Shown: positions 25,594 to 34,289 of the stretch, in pieces
How the letters are laid out: each line of letters starts with the position of its first letter
Position numbering within the stretch: the first letter of the stretch is position 1
NCBI RefSeq assembly: GCF_014696315.1
Contig: NZ_JACJPX010000002.1
Location: 62,001-126,000 of the forward strand
Direction: 5' to 3'
Length of the DNA stretch: 64,000 nucleotides
DNA from: Calothrix membranacea FACHB-236
GTDB lineage: Bacteria; Cyanobacteriota; Cyanobacteriia; Cyanobacteriales; Nostocaceae
Program-made: the position numbers and the translations under genes
The notes under the pieces: model-generated
Told to the model about the DNA's origin: nothing
What the model saw: the letters and a program-made list of their open reading frames with translations, nothing else
Databases searched by the model: none

Positions 25594-27504
25594 ATGACTA
25601 TTGCTAAGACCAAATTTCCCATCGATCTCGGTGCTTACAAATATTTATCACTTAATCCTGCGAATCCTACCCTGACGGCGGAACAAAGAGGCGCACTCAA
25701 AGCCAACATTCAACTTTGTCGAGATGCGATCGTGTTTTTTACCGCTACAGGTGCAGCTAGAGGCGTGGGTGGTCACACTGGCGGGCCATACGATACAGTT
25801 CCAGAAGTGATGATTCTCGATGCTTTCTTTCGGGGAGTATCTGAGCAATTTGTGCCGATTTTCTTTGATGAAGCTGGACATCGTGTCGCTACTCAGTATC
25901 TGATGTCAACACTGCACGGGGATTTACCCGCAGAGCACCTGCTACAATATCGCACAGCCCATTCCCATTTACCCGGACACCCGGAATTAGGGTTTACTCC
26001 TGGGGTAAAATTTAGCTCTGGAAGACTGGGGCACGTCTGGCCTTACGTCAACGGTGTCGCAATGGCGAATCCTGGCAAAGTAGTTTTCTGTCTTGGTTCC
26101 GATGGTTCCCAGCAGGAAGGTAACGACGCAGAAGCCGCGCGGTTGGCTGTTGCTCAACATCTCAATGTCAAGCTGATTATTGACGATAATGATGTCACCA
26201 TCGCCGGACATCCTTCTAAATATTTACCTGGGTTTACCGTCGCCAAAACCTTAGAAGGGCATGGATTAAAGGTACTTCAAGGAGATGGGGAAGATTTAGA
26301 CGATTTGTACAGCCGCCTTTGCGAAGCCGTAAATACACCCGGTGCGATCGCAGTCATCAACAAACGTCCCATGTGTCCCGGTATTGAAGGCTTAGAAGGC
26401 TCAACCCACGGTCATGATGTGATTTCCGTCGATTTGGCGATTAAATATCTCGAATCTCGCGGACATACAGCGGCTGTAGACTACCTCAAGAATATTGAGA
26501 AACCCAAGCAAACCTATACATTTATTGGTTCTAGCGATAAATGGGGTGCAAATCGCAACGTCTTTGGGGAAGCTGTCGTTAGTGTTCTCAGTCGCATGAG
26601 TGAAACCGAACGCAAAGAAAAAGTCTTAGTCATTGATAGCGACTTAGAAGGCTCCTGTGGATTGAAGAAAATCCATGATACCTATCCCGAAGTATTTATC
26701 CCCTCTGGCATCATGGAACGGGGTAATTTCTCCGCTGCGTCAGGGTTTGGGATGGTAAAAGGCAAACAAGGCATTTTCGCCACCTTCAGCGCCTTTTTAG
26801 AAATGTGCATTTCTGAAATCACAATGGCGCGGTTGAACCAATCTAACGTTCTCTGTCATTTTTCCCATGCAGGTATCGATGACATGGCGGATAATACCTG
26901 TCACTTCGGCTTAAATAATATGTTTGCCGATAATGGCTTAGATGACCGCCATGACACAAGACTCTACTTCCCCGCCGATGTGAATCAAATGACAGCTTGT
27001 GTAGAAGCTGTATTTTCTGACCCCGGACTGCGGTTTATCTTCTCCACCCGTTCCAAAGTACCTGCTATTTTGGATACTAACGGCAATGAATTCTTTGGCA
27101 GTGGTTACAAATTCGTCCCTGATAAAGATGAAGTCATCCGCGAAGGCACACAAGGCTACATTGTCAGCTACGGTGATGCTTTATACCGTTCACTGGATGC
27201 TGTAGAACGGCTGAAGCAAGAAGGCTTAGACGTAGGTTTAATTAACAAGCCGACTTTAAACGTAGTTGATGAAGAAGCGATCGCTAAAATTGGCAAAGCC
27301 CCCTTTGTCTTAGTAGTGGAAGCTTTCAACCGTCGCACTGGCTTAGGTAGCCGTTTCGGTTCCTGGCTATTAGAACGGGGCTTGACTCCTAAATATGCTC
27401 ACTTGGGGACTTATAGAGAAGGTTCCGGTGGCTTGTGGGAACAGTACCCCCATCAAGGTATCGATCCAGTGGGCATTATCAAGAAGGTGAAAGAATTGTC
27501 CTAA
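25594..27504 (+). CDS. Transketolase-like enzyme (atypical)
   Basis: Thiamine-diphosphate enzyme of 636 residues with the full transketolase layout in one chain. The N-terminal TPP domain has GSDGSQQEGND ... IIDDNDVTIAG (near residues 168-205), the variant of the GDG-NN cofactor motif. The pyrimidine domain starts near residue 320 and contains DSDLEGSCGL and GIMERGNFSAASGFGM, and a C-terminal domain follows. It differs strongly from the Calvin-cycle enzyme at the substrate loops, so a different ketose or aldehyde substrate is likely. The divergent DeoR regulator suggests induction by a sugar phosphate. Confident for family, not for substrate. Confidence 0.85.
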   Translation: MTIAKTKFPIDLGAYKYLSLNPANPTLTAEQRGALKANIQLCRDAIVFFTATGAARGVGGHTGGPYDTVPEVMILDAFFRGVSEQFVPIFFDEAGHRVATQYLMSTLHGDLPAEHLLQYRTAHSHLPGHPELGFTPGVKFSSGRLGHVWPYVNGVAMANPGKVVFCLGSDGSQQEGNDAEAARLAVAQHLNVKLIIDDNDVTIAGHPSKYLPGFTVAKTLEGHGLKVLQGDGEDLDDLYSRLCEAVNTPGAIAVINKRPMCPGIEGLEGSTHGHDVISVDLAIKYLESRGHTAAVDYLKNIEKPKQTYTFIGSSDKWGANRNVFGEAVVSVLSRMSETERKEKVLVIDSDLEGSCGLKKIHDTYPEVFIPSGIMERGNFSAASGFGMVKGKQGIFATFSAFLEMCISEITMARLNQSNVLCHFSHAGIDDMADNTCHFGLNNMFADNGLDDRHDTRLYFPADVNQMTACVEAVFSDPGLRFIFSTRSKVPAILDTNGNEFFGSGYKFVPDKDEVIREGTQGYIVSYGDALYRSLDAVERLKQEGLDVGLINKPTLNVVDEEAIAKIGKAPFVLVVEAFNRRTGLGSRFGSWLLERGLTPKYAHLGTYREGSGGLWEQYPHQGIDPVGIIKKVKELS

Positions 27505-27698
27505 TTCGTAATTGGTAATTGATACCAATTTGAAAAAAGAATGTGACAGTACACAGACTCAAAGTCTTGTCCTGTTTAGATTCTTAATTTTGAATTTTGA
27601 ATTTTGAATTGGTATGAGTAGGGTGTGTTGTCGCGTAGCGCAACGCACCAATTTTTTTAACAAAGATACAAAGTAATTAGGAATTAGTATGGTTATGG
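27505..27698. repeat. Spacer with TTTTGAA repeats and a GTAGGGTGTGTT palindrome
   Basis: TTTTGAA heptamer-type repeats near 27590-27610 are followed by GTAGGGTGTGTTG and CGCAACGCACC (27619-27652), a copy of the palindromic repeat family that recurs in this window. Confidence 0.6.
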
Positions 27699-28325
27699 TT
27701 AGCTTGGCGCACTTCCAGCTTGAAAAACCTGTTCGGCGGTTAAATTCAATTCAGGGAAAGTAGGCGAGATGATGCGACTACTGCTTTGGAACTGCCGGAT
27801 TTGGTATTCTCCATCAACTAACGAGTAAACTGAAATCGTGGGTTGTTTAGGATTGCCAATAAACCGCCTACCACCTAAAGCAGCATAATCGACAATCCAA
27901 TATTCGAGAATGCCTACTGTTTCGTAAGCAGCTACTTTTGTTAGATAATCATCACGCCAATTGCTGCTTACTACTTCAATCACCAAAGGTATAGATTCGG
28001 CTAAGCTGACAGTAGAGTCTTTTTTCCAGAGTGGTTCATTAACTAAATTGGGGCGATTTAATAACAGCACATCTGGCGAGTAAGCTGAATCACTATCTAA
28101 TGGTTTAACTAAAGCTGTTTTGGGAATGAAGTAAGGAAGCTTTAACCGCCCAATTTCCATAGATATATTGAGAGCCAAAAAACCTACAACTTCTTCGTGT
28201 TCACCTGTAGGCTGGGACATCTCTACAACTACTCCATCATGCAGTTCATAACGTTTTCCTGAGTTGTCTGGGTATTTGGCAACGAATTCATCGAATGTAA
28301 CTAGTTTACGTAAGGCTTTAGTCAT
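27699..28325 (-). CDS. Uma2 family protein (DUF820)
   Basis: Second Uma2/DUF820 protein of the window, about 208 residues. Family marks are LVTFDEFVAKYPDNSGKRYELHDGVVVEM at the start, YSPDVLLLNRP with the first acidic residue, and IPLVIEVVSSNWRDDYLTKVAAYETVGILEYWIVDY with Glu and Lys of the PD-(D/E)XK-like core. I start it at the ATG giving MTKALRKLV; an upstream frame extension of 18 residues is not like the family. Role unknown. Not in an operon. Confidence 0.9.
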   Translation of the reverse strand: MTKALRKLVTFDEFVAKYPDNSGKRYELHDGVVVEMSQPTGEHEEVVGFLALNISMEIGRLKLPYFIPKTALVKPLDSDSAYSPDVLLLNRPNLVNEPLWKKDSTVSLAESIPLVIEVVSSNWRDDYLTKVAAYETVGILEYWIVDYAALGGRRFIGNPKQPTISVYSLVDGEYQIRQFQSSSRIISPTFPELNLTAEQVFQAGSAPS

Positions 28326-28389
28326 AAATTTATTGTCTTTTATCTCATACCAATTCAAATAATGTTGGCGACACATCAATTCTAGAGGT

Positions 28390-28404
28390 CAAGGCAATGC
28401 CTTG
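28390..28404. repeat. GGCA-n-TGCC hairpin repeat, copy 1
   Basis: CAAGGCA-A-TGCCTTG followed by CCCCTACAA. It is one copy of a hairpin family also seen at 28481, 45429, 57720 and 61783. Confidence 0.7.
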
Positions 28405-28480
28405 CCCCTACAATTTGTTGTATTCTGTTTCCAAATTCCTATAAATACTAAATATGTATATAAAAACACGCCTATTGTAG

Positions 28481-28501
28481 GGGTTTAGCAGTGCTAAACC
28501 C
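28481..28501. repeat. GGCA-n-TGCC-type hairpin repeat, copy 2
   Basis: GGGTTTAGCA and TGCTAAACCC pair perfectly around one base, preceded by TTGTAG. Same architecture as the copy at 57720 but with a different stem sequence. Confidence 0.75.
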
Positions 28502-28551
28502 TTGAGGATATGTGGTTTAATTGCCTGGATGCTGCTGTTAACTCATTGGTG

Positions 28552-28770
28552 ACCAAGGGGTTAAGGTTGGTTACGAACCCTACCTCATCCATAGAGAACC
28601 TTAACTATTTGATGAGCAAAGGGTTAAGGTTGTTTATCAACGCTACCTCATCCATAGAGAACCTTAACTGTTTGATAACCAAGGGGTTAAGGTTGTTTAT
28701 CAACGCTACCTCATCCATAGATAACCTTAACTGTTTGCTAACCAAGGAGTTAAGGTTGTTTATGGGTGAT
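28552..28770. repeat. 63-bp tandem repeat with hairpin arms
   Basis: GTTAAGG recurs at 28560, 28623, 28686 and 28749, exactly 63 bp apart. In each complete unit GTTAAGGTT pairs with AACCTTAAC about 30 bp later, so the array can form a row of identical hairpins. An open frame of 105 codons (28510-28827) runs through it only because 63 is a multiple of three; I do not regard it as a gene. Confidence 0.88.
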
Positions 28771-28957
28771 GAAAAATTGCACATCGCTGGCTATCGGTTG
28801 AGGAACAGCGAGGGCAGATGGCGATAAGTTAAGGATAATTACAGACTTGTATCCCAACATTTGGTTAAAAAAAGCTCAATATTTGTGATATTCCCTGAAC
28901 CAAAATACAGCTTTTTTGAGACAAGATGACTGTACAACATTCATTCAGAGTACATCT

Positions 28958-29341
28958 ATGCCTCGCCCAAAACGTTTATCTCGTATTCTAGAAAAGGCTC
29001 AACAACGAGCTTCTGGACTGCAAGCTATTGATCCAAATCTGGATTTTGGCAATTCTAACAGCTTGCAAAATCTGCGGCAACAAATTGCGGAATTACGTAC
29101 TCAACTTAATACTTATCACACTGCTTTGGCTGTGGTTCAGGCTTCCAGAATTGATATTGAGCAGCTAGAAAAACGCTTAAATGTTGTGTGTGAAAATATG
29201 TTGTTGTCGGTTGCGGGTAGATACGGAAAAGAGAGTGCCGAATATGTCATGGCTGGTGGTGTGCTGAAGAGCGATCGCATTCACAAAAGCACTATCAACA
29301 GGTTAAAAAGTTTTGCAGAAAAGCTCAATGTTGACGGTTGA
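28958..29341 (+). CDS. Hypothetical coiled-coil protein
   Basis: 127-residue protein with no family that I recognise. A basic N terminus (MPRPKRLSRILEKAQQRASGL) is followed by a predicted coiled coil (SLQNLRQQIAELRTQLNTYHTAL, then IDIEQLEKRLNVV, about residues 37-85). A C-terminal segment with GRYGKESAEYVMAGG and VLKSDRIHKSTI resembles a pattern common in cyanobacterial hypotheticals of phage or plasmid surroundings. I prefer the ATG at 28958 to the TTG at 28916. The stop codon falls inside a TTGACTG tandem repeat. Confidence 0.7.
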   Translation: MPRPKRLSRILEKAQQRASGLQAIDPNLDFGNSNSLQNLRQQIAELRTQLNTYHTALAVVQASRIDIEQLEKRLNVVCENMLLSVAGRYGKESAEYVMAGGVLKSDRIHKSTINRLKSFAEKLNVDG

Positions 29342-29362
29342 CTGTTGACTGTTGACTGTTGA
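29335..29362. repeat. TTGACTG heptamer repeat at a stop codon
   Basis: GTTGACGGTTGACTG continues as tandem TTGACTG copies. The TGA stop of the preceding hypothetical gene is part of the array. Confidence 0.7.
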
Positions 29363-29469
29363 ATTGTTGCTATCCAAGGCTTTGGACAAATTCATCTAAG
29401 GAATTAGCAGCGATCGCGATCGCACTGCTGGTAAACTTGTTTGGTAAAGAGCAGCTTTTCCCGCTGCTA

Positions 29470-30771
29470 TTAACACCAAATCTGCACAACACGGCCTTGC
29501 AATTGTTGCCCTAACCAAGGTGTGTTACTAGAAAGTGTGTGTAGATTTTTACTCTCAACTTTCCAGTTTTGCTGAGGGTCAAATAAGGTTAATTCGGCTT
29601 TTTGATGAGGTGCGATCGCAGTCAGTTTGTCTCGCAAGCATTCAGCTGACCTGGTACTCAAAGCACGCCATAATTCTAAGGCGGTAAATTCGCCAGTGTC
29701 TACGAGATGTTGCCATAACAAAGGTAACGCTAACTCGTAACCAATTGCCCCTGGAGGTGCTTCGGCAAAGGCTTGGACTTTTTCTTCGTAGGTAAAGGGT
29801 GCGTGTTCAATGGCGATCGCATCGATGATTCCAGTGCGTACTCCTTCCCTTAACGCCTTGACATCGCTGGGATTTCCCAAGGGTGGGTCTAAATGCAAGC
29901 TGGTGTGATAGCTTTTGACTGACTTGGTATCTAGTAACAAATGCATCCAAGTAGTGCTGGCGGTGATGGGTAAACCAGATGCCTTGGCTGATGCAATTAA
30001 ATCTACACTACGTGCCGTAGAAACACGCATAATATGCACGTGGGAATTGCCTGTGGCGGCGACTAATTCTAATAAAGCTGCGATCGCACTTGTTTCTGCA
30101 CTGGCGGGTATGGGTGGTAAACCCAGACGAATTGCGTCTGGCCCTTCTCGCATCACGCCATTGGCTGTTAATTGTTGGTCACAAGGCCAAAAAGCTATCG
30201 GTTTACCTATAGGCAGCAGATATTCTAACACCCGCCGCACTAGTCCTAAATTTTCCCTGGGGACAGCATCGGTAAAGCCAACAACCCCCGCCGCAGCTAA
30301 ATCTGCTAATTCTGTTAATTGCTTCCCTGCTAAGTCTAAAGTAATTGCACCCCATACTTGCAGCTGGGGGAAAGGGGGGGATGAGGGAGATGAGGGGGAT
30401 GAGGGAGAGGAAATTTCTCTTTGTTGGCTCATCTTTTGCAACTGTGCCACAACAGCCGGGTTATCAATCACAGGGGAGGTGTTGGGTAAGATGCTGACTC
30501 TGGTAAAACCACCAGATGCAGCTGCTTGCAGCACGGATGAGATGGTTTCCCTTTCTTCAAATCCCGGTTCTCCAGAGTGGCTGTACAAATCCACTAACCC
30601 CGGCCCTAGAACTAATCCCCGACAATCTTTGATTTGAGTATCGGAACTGACATCGGTAATGTGTGCGGCAATGGCTTGAATGTCACCATCAGCAATTAGC
30701 ACATCAGCTAGTTGATCTGTTCCAGAAACCGGGTCAATTACCCGTACTTGTTGTAGCAATTCAGTTGTCAT
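29470..30771 (-). CDS. Dihydroorotase-like protein lacking metal ligands
   Basis: Amidohydrolase-fold homologue of dihydroorotase (pyrimidine synthesis), 433 residues. Overall similarity is plain (GPGLVDL, EPGFEERET, GGFTRVSILPNTSPVID, DAIAIEHAPF). The metal and substrate residues are changed, however. The DxHxHLR motif reads DLYSHSG, the HCED position reads WPCDQQ, HVST-His is Arg in HIMRVST, the TPHHL position reads TWMHL, and the TDHAPH position reads IEHAPF. It is therefore unlikely to be a normal zinc dihydroorotase. It may be a structural partner of aspartate carbamoyltransferase, as known for PyrC-like proteins of Pseudomonas. A Ser-Pro insertion near residue 124 comes from an embedded repeat. 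Confidence 0.85.
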   Translation of the reverse strand: MTTELLQQVRVIDPVSGTDQLADVLIADGDIQAIAAHITDVSSDTQIKDCRGLVLGPGLVDLYSHSGEPGFEERETISSVLQAAASGGFTRVSILPNTSPVIDNPAVVAQLQKMSQQREISSPSSPSSPSSPPFPQLQVWGAITLDLAGKQLTELADLAAAGVVGFTDAVPRENLGLVRRVLEYLLPIGKPIAFWPCDQQLTANGVMREGPDAIRLGLPPIPASAETSAIAALLELVAATGNSHVHIMRVSTARSVDLIASAKASGLPITASTTWMHLLLDTKSVKSYHTSLHLDPPLGNPSDVKALREGVRTGIIDAIAIEHAPFTYEEKVQAFAEAPPGAIGYELALPLLWQHLVDTGEFTALELWRALSTRSAECLRDKLTAIAPHQKAELTLFDPQQNWKVESKNLHTLSSNTPWLGQQLQGRVVQIWC

Positions 30772-31153
30772 GTGTGCTTTTAGCGATTACTTATCAGTGT
30801 TTTAACTGTGTGTCTATTGTGATCTATCTGTTGACCGAACAAAGGATGAAGGATAAAGATAAGTCGAATGAGAATGGAGATCAGTTCAAACTCCATCCCT
30901 CGATAAGTTGGATAATTTCATACTTCATACTTCATACTTTATACTTCAGCCTTCAGTTGACCGAAAGAGGCAGGGGGAAAAGGAGCTTTTAGCAGGGAGC
31001 AAGCCGTTTCCCCTAACGCGAGTGCGGAGCGGAACATGGGTAGCCCCGTCCTTCCAGGACGCTTGGTTGGGGCGGAGTATAAGCTCTGTCTCAATTTCTC
31101 CCCCTTGCTCCCTGCTCCCTTGCCTCTTGTGACCGACAGCTTAACACTGACCT
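30772..31153. other. Spacer with repeats only
   Basis: No gene is supported. It contains TACTTCATACTTCATACTT repeats (30920-30945), GGGGGAAAAGGAGC/GCTCCCTGCTCCC tracts, and the hairpin GTCCTTCCAGGAC near 31050. Confidence 0.5.
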
Positions 31154-32506
31154 CTACAATGCTCCAGCTGCTGTTTTATCAAATACACCGCCACCTAAGT
31201 GAGTGGTGATATTCATGGCTTGCAGCACTGGTAAACCATCTGGCCCAGCTGGGTAATCGATGACGCTAACTGCGCCGTTACCCTGGCGGAAATTCCAGAA
31301 GTTATCTGATGGTAAACCCAGAATATGACATAGTAAAGTTTTATTAGTAGCATCGTGAGCCACGACGATGCCAGTTTTCAGATCACTTTGTGATGCTGCT
31401 TGCACAATTAAGCGCCAAGCTGCAACACTACGTTCCCAAACCTGCTGTAAATTTTCTCCTTCTGGCATTTGTACTTGTGCTGGTTCTGTGCGCCAGCGTT
31501 CTAACTCTCCGGGAAACTCTTTGTCTATTTCTACTTCTAATTTACCTTCCCAGAGTCCGTGGCTGATTTCCCTTAAACCATCTTGGAATTCCAACTTCAC
31601 ACTAGGATGGTGCTGCAATATCAGTTCTGCTGTTTCTTTGGGACGCGCCATTGGACTGCTGACAGCAAAATCTAGTTCCACATCTTTGAGAAATTCACCG
31701 GCTTTCTGCGCCTGGCTTCTACCGTTGTCGTTGAGGGGAACGTCTATTTGTCCTTGGAATCTAGTTTGACGATTCCACTCAGTTTCTCCATGACGTATTA
31801 GTAGTAATCTGACACCTTGATGTCCGGGACGCAATGAAGGCAGAGTTTCGCCTGTATGTTGTGTCTGATTTAAAGATTCTAACTGTACGGAGTCGCCCAA
31901 ACCGCCAGCAAAATTTAATACTGTAATGCCACAGTTAGATTGCTGTATGGAATGGTAGCGTCTAGCGGGAATCCCTAGGGCAGTGCTAATTAAAGCGCGA
32001 TTAATGCCGTTATGTCCCACAATCAAGATAGTTTCACCTTGATGATGGGGTAAAGTTTCTTGCCAAAACTGCCGTGCTTGTTCGTATAAAGACAGAACCG
32101 GAAAATGCTCTTTAGTTCCTTCTGGGCTTTCCACTAACATCCGCAATTCATCGGGACGTTCGTGCCAAGTTTGGTAGTCTTCAGCAAACTGTTGCTTCAC
32201 CTCAGATGTGAGCATTCTCTCCCATAAAGGCAGGTCAATTTCCAGCAGTTTATCAGAAGTTTGGCAGACAGCAGACTTGCCAGTCTGCTCTGTCAACTCA
32301 CGTTGAATAATCTCTGCTGTTTGCTTTGCTCTCTGTAACGGGCTGCTATAAATTGCGTTGAATAAAATATTACTGAGGGCCTTGCCTAATTTGCCGGCAT
32401 CGGTTTGACCTTTTTCTGTCAATTGGGACGCATCAGTGCGCCCTTGGATACGCCGCTCAGTGTTATACATACTTTGGCCGTGGCGTACAATGATGACACG
32501 GGTCAC
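31154..32506 (-). CDS. Double histidine-phosphatase (phosphoglycerate mutase-like) protein
   Basis: 450-residue cytoplasmic protein with two tandem histidine-phosphatase domains. Domain 1 starts MTRVIIVRHGQSMYN with the catalytic His in RHGQS and the second His in IVGHNGINRA (near 170). Domain 2 starts LLLIRHGETEWNRQTRFQG (near 232) with the second His in VVAHDATNKTLL (near 395). Both domains keep RHG and the later His, so both may be active. In cyanobacteria related enzymes include metal-independent phosphoserine phosphatase, which is one possibility; the substrate is not certain. Start is ATG, with a Shine-Dalgarno-like AGGAGGG on the minus strand upstream. Confidence 0.88.
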   Translation of the reverse strand: MTRVIIVRHGQSMYNTERRIQGRTDASQLTEKGQTDAGKLGKALSNILFNAIYSSPLQRAKQTAEIIQRELTEQTGKSAVCQTSDKLLEIDLPLWERMLTSEVKQQFAEDYQTWHERPDELRMLVESPEGTKEHFPVLSLYEQARQFWQETLPHHQGETILIVGHNGINRALISTALGIPARRYHSIQQSNCGITVLNFAGGLGDSVQLESLNQTQHTGETLPSLRPGHQGVRLLLIRHGETEWNRQTRFQGQIDVPLNDNGRSQAQKAGEFLKDVELDFAVSSPMARPKETAELILQHHPSVKLEFQDGLREISHGLWEGKLEVEIDKEFPGELERWRTEPAQVQMPEGENLQQVWERSVAAWRLIVQAASQSDLKTGIVVAHDATNKTLLCHILGLPSDNFWNFRQGNGAVSVIDYPAGPDGLPVLQAMNITTHLGGGVFDKTAAGAL

Positions 32507-32700
32507 TATCTTGCCCTCCTCTCTCTAAAGGAACAATTTTACTGCAAACTGGGTTAATCACTGTAACTTAATTTTTACCAAGAAAGATAGGGGGATGAGG
32601 CAAGGGGGCAGGGAGCAGGGGGTAGGGGAGAAAAACTTCTTCAATGCCCAATACCCTATGCCCCATGCCCCACGCCCATTTTCCAGTCAGTTAAGGCACT

Positions 32701-33246
32701 ATGTTCAAAGCTATTTCGTTAGCGATCGCTCTTTCTTTTATATCTTTAATTAACTACAACCATAGTCAAGTAATTGCTACCACCACTACTGAGTATCAAA
32801 TTGCTCAAAATAGTAATCAATCAACTGGATTAACTGAGGAACGGTTGGGAATCGGTGGTATTAAACTTTCTATGCGTGAAATACAAGTTAGGAAGATATT
32901 AGGTAAACCTGTAAAAGTAGAAAATAGTGATAGTCCTGCGATCGGCAGAATTCGCACTCTCAAATACCCTGGTATTACAGTTGATTTAGATGAGGGTTCT
33001 ACGCCAGGTAAATTTAGCGTTTATCAAATTAAAGTTACCAGTAATAAATATGCCACTATTGATGGCGTAAAAGTTGGCGATAGGCAATCAAAAGTTACGA
33101 GAACCTACGGTAAAGCTGAGATTTATCAAGAAGATAATCTTTCTAGAGTAAATTACGGCATCGAAAACCCTAGCCCTGCTGGTTTAAATTTTACTTTTAA
33201 GAATGGCAAAGTTGTCGAAATTCTCTGCTTTTACGTAATGAATTAA
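32701..33246 (+). CDS. Secreted hypothetical protein with two SmpA/BamE-like repeats
   Basis: 181-residue exported protein with a signal peptide (MFKAISLAIALSFISLI). The mature part is made of two similar halves: GIGGIKLSMREIQVRKILGKPVKVE ... IKLP-type strand (residues 50-110), and IDGVKVGDRQSKVTRTYGKAEIY ... YGIE (residues 120-175). The pattern of a helix with G-x-S/D-xx-Q/E-V followed by LGKP or YGKA resembles the SmpA/OmlA (BamE) fold. I do not recognise a named family. A GGGG/CCCC repeat-rich stretch precedes it. No operon partner. Confidence 0.75.
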   Translation: MFKAISLAIALSFISLINYNHSQVIATTTTEYQIAQNSNQSTGLTEERLGIGGIKLSMREIQVRKILGKPVKVENSDSPAIGRIRTLKYPGITVDLDEGSTPGKFSVYQIKVTSNKYATIDGVKVGDRQSKVTRTYGKAEIYQEDNLSRVNYGIENPSPAGLNFTFKNGKVVEILCFYVMN

Positions 33247-33637
33247 CTTGAATTTTTTTACTGCAATTGCATCGCGCTTAGAGATTATTCATAAAGTAGG
33301 GTGTGTTAGGCGCTAGCTTCCAATATGATTTGTCACGAAAGAACTTTCCTAGCGCCTAACGCACCATCAATGCGGCGGTGCGTTACGGCTAATTTTAATT
33401 GTCGCTAAGTCTCAAATCCTTTCATAGCCGTAACACACCCTACTTTATCTGCATTTTTCTTTCCCATTACCCATTACCGACCTTCACAGATATGATAAGT
33501 CCTGAAACGGACATCATATAACATCTGTTGTGAAAGCCATACAAAGATGCAATAGTATAAAAGCGTATAGGTGAGTAAGCATCTTTTACCAATTTACTTG
33601 CCTAAAGCGCTTAAATTTACTTAATATTTTAGATTGT
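33247..33637. other. Spacer with a MITE-like palindromic element
   Basis: No gene is visible. The stretch 33297-33446 starts GTAGGGTGTGTTAGGCGCTAG and ends with AGCCGTAACACACCCTAC, so the ends are inverted repeats. About 90 bp of its right half (GCGGCGGTGCGTTACGGCTAA onward) is repeated at 37989-38062. Confidence 0.65.
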
Positions 33638-34282
33638 ATGGTGGCTATTGTTACTCAAACACAATTGCATAACTTGCGCCCAGGCGATCGCGTTAAATAT
33701 CATGGTGTCGATTGGAAGGTAGAAGACTACAGCGTATATCAAGATCCCCAGGGGTATTTAACGGATGAGTGGTTGCTAACTTCTAATAAGGGTTCAGAAT
33801 ATTACTTATTAAGAGAATTCGATCCAGCCAATAAGTCACATTCTATAACTTGGTATCTGGCTAACCCATTACAAAATCCGCGCCTGTTACTACCAGATTC
33901 CGAAGAAAATATTGTACCCAGGTTGTGGGAGGATATGCAATCTCAAGCGGAACCATATCCAGAATTGCAACTCTTTTATAAGCGCTATTATTTTGAGTCA
34001 CGCACAGAGGGAGACTATCAGACAGACGGGGAGATAAAATCTCGCATTACCTGGGATTATTGGGACGAAGAACATCAAATGAATTTGGCTATTGAAGCTT
34101 TTCCCTATCATCAATTAGATATTTATTCAACTAAAGTAGTCCGTCCTGAGGAATTTTCTTCAATCCAAAAATTAGCAGATGCAAATCAGATTGATGTGGG
34201 AGAGATGATTATCAAAGGTGTGCAAGTTTTATTTGCTTCTGTGCTATTGCTAATAGGAATTTGTATGATGATATTTGGATAA
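33638..34282 (+). CDS. DUF4178 domain protein with C-terminal membrane anchor
   Basis: 214-residue protein, first gene of the polyamine/membrane cluster. The DUF4178-type beta-rich domain is seen in LRPGDRVKYHGVDWKVEDYSVYQD ... TDEWLLTSNKGSEYYLLREFD ... SITWYLANPL (residues 11-90). A second stretch (about 115-170) continues the fold, and the chain ends in one strong transmembrane segment (VLFASVLLLIGICMMIFG). The domain would face the cytoplasm if the tail is inserted in the usual tail-anchor way. The function of DUF4178 is unknown. The next gene follows within 8 bp, so co-translation is likely. Confidence 0.82.
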   Translation: MVAIVTQTQLHNLRPGDRVKYHGVDWKVEDYSVYQDPQGYLTDEWLLTSNKGSEYYLLREFDPANKSHSITWYLANPLQNPRLLLPDSEENIVPRLWEDMQSQAEPYPELQLFYKRYYFESRTEGDYQTDGEIKSRITWDYWDEEHQMNLAIEAFPYHQLDIYSTKVVRPEEFSSIQKLADANQIDVGEMIIKGVQVLFASVLLLIGICMMIFG

Positions 34283-34289
34283 GAGGGAA

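Noticed and set aside
28510-28827. 105-codon open frame
   Set aside because: The frame runs through a 63-bp tandem repeat, a multiple of three, so it stays open without selection. The translation has no sign of a folded protein.
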